From Rugalucina vietnamica (lineage: Eukaryota > Mollusca > Bivalvia > Lucinida > Lucinidae), in the NCBI GenBank assembly GCA_964017185.1, contig OZ024875.1:33117456-33181455 (forward strand): a stretch of DNA of 64,000 nt, written 5' to 3'. Below, piece by piece: positions 56,555 to 64,000 of the stretch (within the stretch, counting starts at the first letter, position 1; each line of letters opens with the position of its first letter). The notes beneath the pieces are model-generated. The model was not told the origin of the DNA, did no database searches, and was given only the letters and a program-made list of their open reading frames with translations. A program made the translations under genes and the position numbers.

Positions 56555-58370
56555 TCACCAAAGATAAGCTTATAGGATAGCCATGCTCCGTCGTCCGTCC
56601 ATCCGCCTTCCACAATTTCAAAGATTTGCTCCTCTGAAATCTCTTGGCTAATCAAAGCCAAACTTCATGTGGAAAAAGTAAAAGTAGGCAATGATCAGGA
56701 AATGACGCAATCAGAAAGAAATTTCCACTCCAAAAACTGAGATGGGAAAAAGCAAACTTACAATTAGGTACTAATACTAAGAAACATATAGCAAGCCGGG
56801 TGAGCAGCTATTTTCCAAATAGGTGGCCACTCAGTCACGCAAACTTAACTAAAATATGAAAACATACATAAGGTGCTAACAGCACAAACACTCAACACGA
56901 AGATATAAAACAGTAAGAACCATCACAGAAGTATCGCATTGGAACGATCAGTAATATGAAATTACTGGCGGGCTTAAATCGATTTTACAGGCGCCTAACC
57001 TCACCATTAGCTACTTCTGTAGTGGTTCACAACATTTAGTTAGTTGTTCGGTCCTCCTGGTCAATCTCTAAAGAGTCAATGAATCATCAAGGGCAAAGAA
57101 ATAAATCACAAAAAAACACCATCATGAATCAAAAACGAGGATTCACAGATTAAGTAAGCTGCCCAACGATGGAGATCCCTGTTCGCCTGAACTTTCTGAA
57201 AATCTGGAGCAGCCTTAGGAATTGGGAACTAAAATTTATATAAATGGTCCAGGTCACATGAAAATTGGCATGAAGAATCAGGGAGATGAGTTCTACAAAG
57301 TTTATAAAAATCATGACACTGGGATGACATTGAACTATTTTACAGCAAGGCCATGCATTTGAATTGTGAAAATTGTTCATATGTCATTTGAAGGGCAAAA
57401 CTTGTAGGAAATTGGCAATTGAACTGAAGATTTAAGTTTCTAAATAAAATTGACCCCAGGGGTCTGGTTTGCCTCCATCCCGGGGCAATATACACGTATA
57501 TGACCATAATATTCCTGAATCAAGGTTATTTTGACCCTGTCCTGTGGCTATATACACGTATATGGCCATAATATTCATGAAAATTATGGTCATGTACGTG
57601 TATATTGCCCCGGAGTGGAGGCAAACCAGACCCCTGGGTCATTTTTTCAGAAACTTAAATCTTCAGTTCATTTGCCAATTTTCTACCAATGTGCAAATAA
57701 ATATATACTCCAGGTCACTCGACCAAGATGGCCGCCATGCCCATAGAAAACTTCTCCGAAACCGGTGGACCGATTTCAACAAAACTTGACATGTATAATG
57801 GAGGACTACAGTTGTACAACGTATACATAAATTTTGACACTGTGATGACCTTGACCTATTTTACAGCAAGGTCAACATAGGTCGCATATGTATTTGAATG
57901 TGGAAAATTATTCGAATGTCATTTGAAGTTCAAATCTTGCAGGGAAAGGGCAAATGAACTAATTTTAAAAGTGAACTAAAGATTGAAGATTCTGAAAAGA
58001 ATTTGGACCTCAGGGGTTGGTCTGCCCCCAATCCGGGGCGGTATACATGAAAATAACCATAATATTCAAAGATTTTTTTCTCTCTGAAACCGCTTGACCA
58101 ATCAAAGTCAAATTGTATAGGAGCATCTGTATGACGGGGTAACTAATGTATAAATAAATAAACCAGGTCAGATGACCAAGATGGCCGCCGTGCCCATATA
58201 TAGTAAAAAAAGAACCTTCAAATATCTTCTTTTCAAAAACTTCTGAACCTATTACAATGGAACTTGACATGAAGGAATTAAGACTAATGTACTACAATGT
58301 TTGTATAAATCAAGGCCCTGTGATGACCTTGAAAGATTTAATAGCAAGGTCAGCATAGGTCTCATAAAAT
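56555..58370 (+). mobile_element. Tandem-core element split by a retroelement copy
   Basis: Starts AGCTCACCAAAGATAAGCTT with CCATGCTCCGTCGTCCGTCC, then core units with GATGACCTTGACCTATTTTA, CCAAGATGGCCGCCATGCCC and TATACACGTATATG. It is interrupted at 56663-57195 by the tail of the RT-associated element. It is more diverged than the copies at 41404 and 50070. Confidence 0.65.
56663..57195 (-). mobile_element. 5'-truncated copy of the RT-associated element
   Basis: It matches 36715-37205 nearly throughout (AAGTAGGCAATGATCAGG, GGCCACTCAGT, TACTGGCGGGCTTAAATCG, GGCGCCTAACCTCACC). It stops before the ORF region, as 5' truncation predicts. Confidence 0.75.
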
Positions 58371-58738
58371 AATCAAAGACACATTCCTAAACGGGGTCAA
58401 ATAATTTAAACATTGCTTAGAAGTATGTTTCTAAGCGTGAGTGTTTTGAACACTCTAAATATATTTACTGATCTGAAAGGACCTAAATAAAATAAAATCT
58501 GCACTATGGGTGATGTACGGGGAGACTTTTTAGGGCCGCCACACGGCACAACACCAGCTGCAGTAATAGCAAATAAATTATAAAGGTTTGATCCTTTGGA
58601 AGCAGAAAAAACATTCAAAGGGAGATAGTATGGACTATATTGCGCATTTTCGGGTAATGAACCCTCTTCAGTAGCCCTTTTAAAACCGGCAACGAAAGTC
58701 AGACTATATATTGTACTGCAATTTCAAAAATTTACACC
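58370..58738 (+). repeat. Single diverged unit of the 380-bp repeat
   Basis: TGATGTACGGGGAGACTTTT, GGGCCGCCACACGGCACAAC and GATCCTTTGGAAGCAG in the same order as in 52617-53500. Confidence 0.75.
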
Positions 58739-59110
58739 ATGAAAGCATATCGTAAGCCGAATGAGCAGCTATTTTCCCAATAGGTGGTCACTCAGTTACC
58801 TAAACTTTACTAAAATATGATAACATACATAAGGCACCACCAGTACAAACAAATTTAAACGCCAAGACATAAAACAATAAGAACCACCACAGAAGTAACG
58901 CCTTGGAACGATCAGTAATATAAAATTACTGGTGTGGGTTCGAACCCCGCTCTGGCCACATGTGAGACAAGCCAAGTTCTGCTTGCGGGTGTGCCAGGTG
59001 GTTTTTCTCGGGGCTCTCCCGTTTTCGCCCCACCTACTGATTGGCCCGTCTCATATTAGCTGAAATAATCTTGAAAGGGAAATCGAATGAAAAAAAAATA
59101 AATAAATATA
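58739..59110 (+). repeat. Retroelement fragment fused to a SINE 3' part
   Basis: 58739-58945 matches the RT-associated element tail (AAGCCGAATGAGCAGCTATT, GGAACGATCAGTAATAT). At TACTGG it changes to SINE sequence: box B GTGTGGGTTCGAACCCCGC, CTTGCGGGTGTGCCAGG, AAATAATCTTGAAAGGGAAA and an A-rich tail. The SINE head is missing. Confidence 0.65.
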
Positions 59111-60609
59111 AAAGTGATAGGAACGTTAGAAAGTGCCACTGTATTTGGCATTCTTGCCAATCTATTAATTAAAGTTGGCATCAGTATTAATAAGTAAAGT
59201 TTTGTACAATCTTATAAACGACAATACAAAGATGTTTAAACAAATCGAGGAATCAGTCAAATGTCTTTTACCATTATGGTGGTCAAGCACAAATTAAATC
59301 AATGTTACTCAAATAAAATTATCCAAATACATCTAAACCTAAAGACATACGTATTTAGCGATGAAAGTGTAGAAAAGAAAACATTTCATTAATGTATTTA
59401 AACTGAAAAGGTTGTTGACCATTAGTATAATAAATTAATAATAACTTTTAAGGTAGGTTAGTATTAAATATGTGAAATTGTCAAGCCAAATAAGCATTTT
59501 TTTCATACTTAGAATTCATGTTACGTATGAGTATTTCATTTCTAATGATAAAATTATGGAATAACATGATTTTAGACGAAAAAAAAATAATAAAAAATAA
59601 AATAGCTAAAAAAATTAAAATCCATTTTTATCAAAATTGACAAACGTGTATACGTATCATGTACATTTCAACAGTGTTACCTGTTTTGAAAATTATTAAA
59701 ATTTTACCAGCACAATGAGGTTACCGTTGGCTTATTTTATAAACAGTATCATAAGTTGACAAGCTGTAGAACATATTAAATATAAGAGACAATTTGTCAT
59801 TCTCGAAATAAAAAAAAAATGATAAAATTTTGATAATTTCAAATTAAAGTTTACATAGAATATTTATCTGTATATCTATTTAGGCCAAAATGACATCAAA
59901 GTAACCGATATGGGGTCTGTTGAATTTTAGTTTTAATTGGGTTAATAAAAATCAAATAAGTGATAAAATATAGGCAAAGAATAAGACAGGTATGGTCAAA
60001 AAGATGGAGTAAGTTAGGGTGCTCTCCTGAGACCTAAAAACGTTTTTCAAAACAAATAAATGTATTTTTATAGGTGTTAGCATGAAGGCATTCGCCATGC
60101 AAAGCAAGAACAAAAATGGTGCCTGGGCGCATATGAGACCCCCCCTTTTCACTTCATTCACTATAAAGTGTTCATCTGTCATCCCTAAGAGCTCAAGTTT
60201 GCAGAAATCTGAGTATTTATCTCTATTTGTTATTTAGGGGTGAGGGGTGTTTGCACCTCCGTCATTTGCAAATGCCATAAGTCATAGCAACGTTCAAGCA
60301 TTAGCAGACCTGCATCTTCTAGGTTTTTTGTTGAAAAGACCCCACTCCGTGTACAGTAAGTATAAATATTTTGTGACCTAATATAGTCGTAGGGTTATTT
60401 TAATAAACGATACTGAATCCGACCTCTTTATTTCGGCTGTCCACACTGCATCTGTAGTGACTGAACCAAGAATAAGGGCTCAACTACCCTTCAACCCCAC
60501 TATTGTTTTCAGTGTTATGCTGCAACTTTCGCATAACATGTTTTACACAAGTATATTCATTTTTCATTAGAAATAAAAAAAAACTTAAACAATATTTATC
60601 GTAATAATA

Positions 60610-60642
<33 letters not shown>

Positions 60643-60850
60643 AAAAATCATGAATATTTACATTTTCCATATTTCGATTTGTTTGAATTTCAAGAATTTC
60701 TATGTCATTTTTTTTTCAATGCAAAGTCTCAAAGCTAATGTTTGTTCAAAATGTTTGTAATATTCAATTAACATGTTTTCACAATTTGCAAAAAACTTTC
60801 TAACCAACTTACGGAACCCGGGAAGGGACATTTGAGAAGCATTGAACTCA
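59111..60850. other. AT-rich intergenic DNA
   Basis: No gene or named element. A poly(A) run lies at 60608-60641. Short frames here lack domain character. Confidence 0.45.
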
Positions 60851-61134
60851 CATTTTGAAAACCTGCCCATGAAATTTACATCAATCTTTTTAATATTAGA
60901 TACAATTGAAAATTTTTTGGTAGAAAAAAATTCTATATTTTTTAATATTGTTGCCCAAAACACCGACCGCGGGCACACGCTAGAATCGCCTCGTCAAGGC
61001 GGCTCCAACGAGCACCCACCATCCCTGTTCCAGGCCAAAGTAAGGAAAATAGGTATACCCCTGCATACCCCAGTTCTACTATCTAAAAGTGGGGTCTAAA
61101 GGGGTATTCATTGCATGGACATGTTTTCCCGATG
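60851..61134 (-). mobile_element. Family A MITE, copy 7
   Basis: CATTTTGAAAACCTGCCCATG at the left, GGACATGTTTTCCCGATG at the right, with CGCCTCGTCAAGGCGG in the centre. The LINE reading frame at 61138 stops right at its edge. Confidence 0.75.
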
Positions 61135-61137
61135 AGA

Positions 61138-63480
61138 TCAGGGACACTTTCTTAACATCTCAAAACGTTGCATATAGCAGTCATAAACAAACACTGACAA
61201 CTTTCTTATAACATGAGCATTTTCATTACTAAAAAGCCATATAAATTTTTGTACATCAGACATGCCACTAAAATTTACAAATAATTTACCTATGTCATTA
61301 AGGAACTGTTTCCTTTTGGTGCTAAATAAAGAACAATTTGTTACAAAATGGATTTCGTCTTCAACTTCAACTTGACATAAAGGACATAATCTTGCATCTG
61401 CTTGCACTTTTTTATAATGACCAAGTTCAATTTCAAGTTTATGGCAGCTTACTCTTAATTTTGTAAAAATTCTTCTTACAGAAATATCTTTAATTTATTT
61501 AAAATATGACTCTCTACATAGCCGATATTTGAACGATGGATATGTACGTAATTTTCCAGTTTGATTGTCCCTATTTTTGATAAGGCATTCATCCATTCAG
61601 CTTTATATCTTTTTATAAGCTTTGACTTTGCAACACTAGCCAACTTATCATTTGAGATAGATGATTTAGATATATTCAAATATTCAAAAAGAAAGTACAA
61701 GCTAGATAACCAATTCTTTTTCTTGTGTTCATGTAAATAACCATTTTCTTTCAAAGCTCCCTTCAGCAAATTACTTACATCGTTTGAAATTAGCCTTTCA
61801 AAATATTTAACAGTGACATAAAACACATTAATTATAATTGGATATCGACCTAGCTCTCCCATAACAGCAACATTTATGGTCTTTCTATGGACTCCTAAAA
61901 CATATTTCAAAACTTTGATATGTAACTTTTCACATGGCATGTTACAAAATGCATCAAAAATACTAAAACCTTCTTTCTTAACATTAGCTGATAAAGTGTT
62001 TATGGTTCCCCATATTTCACTACCATACAGTAAAACTGGTTTAACAGTATGATCAAATAAGTGTAAAATAATATCCACATTCTGATGCAAGTCTCCAAAA
62101 CATTAACTCAACTTAAACTGTGCCTTTAACGCTCTTTTATATAAATCGTTTTGACAATGAGAAAAAGTACCAGATGCTGAGAATAAAATACCCAAATATT
62201 TATATGACTGGACTTCTTCTATTTCTACATTGTTATACAAAAAATGCAGTTGGATTTTCTACCACTTTTACTAAAAGTAATAATTTGTGTTTTCTTCAAA
62301 CTGACTGTCAGCCCATTATCACAACAATAAAGGGTCAGTTTATTCAAGCAACGTTGTAAACCTGCCTCAGTCGTGGAAAGTAAAAGCAGATCATCAGCAT
62401 ATAAAAGGCAGATAAAGGATATACTGTCTAAAGAAACTTGATCTTTCTCATCAAAACATGAGGGAAGATCATTGAGGAATAATTTGAATAAATTAGGACT
62501 AAGGTTATCTCCTTGTCTTACGCCAACATTTTGTGAAACTTGTTCAGATAAATTATTACCAACCTTTATTTGTATACAATTTTCAGAATACATATTCTTT
62601 AGCACATTATAAAACAAGCCAGATATATTTACCTTGCAGAGCTTATAAAACAAAATATTGTGAACAACAGAGTCAAATGCCTTTTGAAAGTCAACAAAGC
62701 ACACGTATAGCTTACTATCTAGACTCTGGTACTTTTCAATTAATGTACGTAAAACAAACATATGGTCTGAGGTTCTTGCTTTCGGTTGAAAACCTATTTG
62801 TGTTTCATTAATAATTTTATTCTTGCAATCTATTATTAAGAACACTGCTAAATAACTTAGACATGCAAGACATTATTGATATACCTCTATAATTTGATGG
62901 ATTTAGAGGATCATCACCTTTATAAAGTGGTTTAATATAACTATTTTTCCATTCTTTAGGATACTGACCCGATGACAAGATGTGATTAAACAATTTAACG
63001 ATGTAAGATGTTAAAGAGCTCTGTCCACATTTCAACATCTCATATTTTACTCCATCTAAACCTGCTGACTTACCATTTTTCAATTTGACAATAGCTTGCA
63101 TAACTTCCTTTTCAGTTATTTTAAAATCCAGTTCTGTGAAAGTCCCGTCTCCATATGACCTTAGCTGTTGGTGGGACGTTAAACCCCAATCAACCAAGTT
63201 CTGTGAAAGATTTGTCCTTTTCTATATCGCCTAAACGTTTCTCAAAATCTGTATTTAGTCGCTGAAATTGACTTTTAACTGAAAATAATTTAGTAAAATG
63301 GGATATCCATGTATCACAAGAAATTTTATTACTTGGATCATCATTGTTATGTTCATCTTTAAGTTCTTTGACCAATTTCCAGTACTCTGATGGATCATCC
63401 TTGAGGAGCTCATTGTCACGGAGCCATAAGTTCCGTACACCATTTTGATACAAATACACAAGTTGAGTGGTATGCTACGT
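61138..63480 (-). pseudogene. Second LINE: reverse transcriptase and zinc-finger tail, degenerate, 5' truncated
   Basis: Minus-strand pieces: 63190-63459 (DPSEYWKLVKEL), 62817-63197 (GLDGVKYEMLKCGQSSL, NPSNYRGISIMSCMSKLFSS), 62225-62845 (CFVDFQKAFDSVVHNILFYK, NVGVRQGDNLSPNLFKLFLN, LLYADDLLLLS), 61476-62090 (KPVLLYGSEIWG) and 61138-61407 (CPLCQVEVEDEIHFVTNC, a zinc-binding motif). RT catalytic YADD is intact. Frames shift near 62830, 62100-62220 and 61440, and a SINE piece interrupts it at 63143. There is no endonuclease before the TA microsatellite at 63508, so it is cut at the 5' end. The superfamily is not certain. Confidence 0.8.
63143..63196 (+). repeat. 54-bp SINE 3' end inserted in the LINE
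   Basis: AGTTCTGTGAAAG is duplicated at 63130-63142 and 63197-63209. The insert ends GGTGGGACGTTAAACCCCAA then TCAACCAA, close to the GGGACGTTAAGCC end of the SINE at 49581. Confidence 0.8.
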
Positions 63481-63502
63481 TTCTTTTGTTAACAAGTAAA
63501 GT

Positions 63503-63690
<188 letters not shown>

Positions 63691-64000
63691 ACCCTGGTGC
63701 ATTAATAATGTCATGAGAATTTTTTCATGTCATGAAGGGGGTTTGGACGTTACATTAAAGATTCCTTCATTTTGTTGATGTGGGACTCTACAGCGGTTCC
63801 AGGTGAGATCGGCTGGCTTGTCAGCATTGTGGTCTGGGTTGTAGCTCGTGACGTAACGGGGGTTTTCCAAAATTACCATAAGTAGGTTTATGCGTGAAAG
63901 TATTTTTGACACGCAAGATAATTGTGAATCTTTTGAGCCACTACATAGCGAAATAGAGTATTTGCAAGATGTGTTGTATTTGAGGATACAGAACTGTTGT
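63691..64000. other. No gene seen
   Basis: Unannotated flank at the right edge. Confidence 0.4.

Overview
The window reads as nuclear DNA of an animal with intron-rich genes, low gene density and a very high load of small mobile elements. The mix points to a lophotrochozoan, most likely a bivalve mollusc: tandem-core elements with an ACGG microsatellite, tRNA-derived SINEs, a PHD-finger LINE with a 2A-like motif, and an intronless B-box/NHL protein. The species is inferred, not proven.

Coding content, left to right. (1) 6347-7932 (-): three phase-consistent exons of a class IIb histone deacetylase (HDAC10/HDAC6-like) N-terminal domain; the rest lies off the left edge or in unseen exons. (2) 21570-24476 (-): a complete five-exon gene for a 323-residue secreted protein with a signal peptide, short coiled coil, fibrinogen-like opening segment and an unrecognised cysteine/glycine-rich C-terminal domain. 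(3) 31573-40530 (-): a phase-consistent chain of 13 exons for a single-pass membrane protein with a Notch-ligand-like (MNNL/C2/DSL) head, about 16 EGF repeats, a Ser/Thr stalk, a juxtamembrane region and a transmembrane helix. (4) 43574-45518 (-), just upstream of it: a second five-exon head cassette with signal peptide, MNNL-, C2- and DSL-like parts, whose last exon ends in the phase that the first EGF exon accepts. (5) 54137-55972 (+): a RING-less, TRIM-like protein with two B-boxes, a coiled coil and a C-terminal propeller.

Mobile content. A degenerate CR1/jockey-type LINE (16.2-19.8 kb, +), a second degenerate LINE (61.1-63.5 kb, -), and the 3' part of a third RT-associated element (36.7-37.9 kb, -) whose 3' end recurs at six or more places. 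Two copies of a miniature LTR retroelement (30465-30978; 19864-20438, inverted) consist only of LTRs, a tRNA-Leu-type primer-binding site, a stem-loop and a polypurine tract. There are at least seven copies of one inverted-repeat MITE family ('family A', about 230-285 bp), at least seven whole or partial copies of another ('family B', 234 bp), several hAT-like and pogo-like MITEs with target duplications, long hairpin elements, two kinds of tandem-core elements (151 bp and about 380-450 bp periods), a dispersed 380-bp tandem family, and six or seven SINE copies or fragments. Many are nested, so insertion order can be read.

The rest is AT-rich intergenic or intronic DNA with microsatellites. 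Exon boundaries were set by eye from splice-site consensus and reading-phase continuity; no alignment or search was run.
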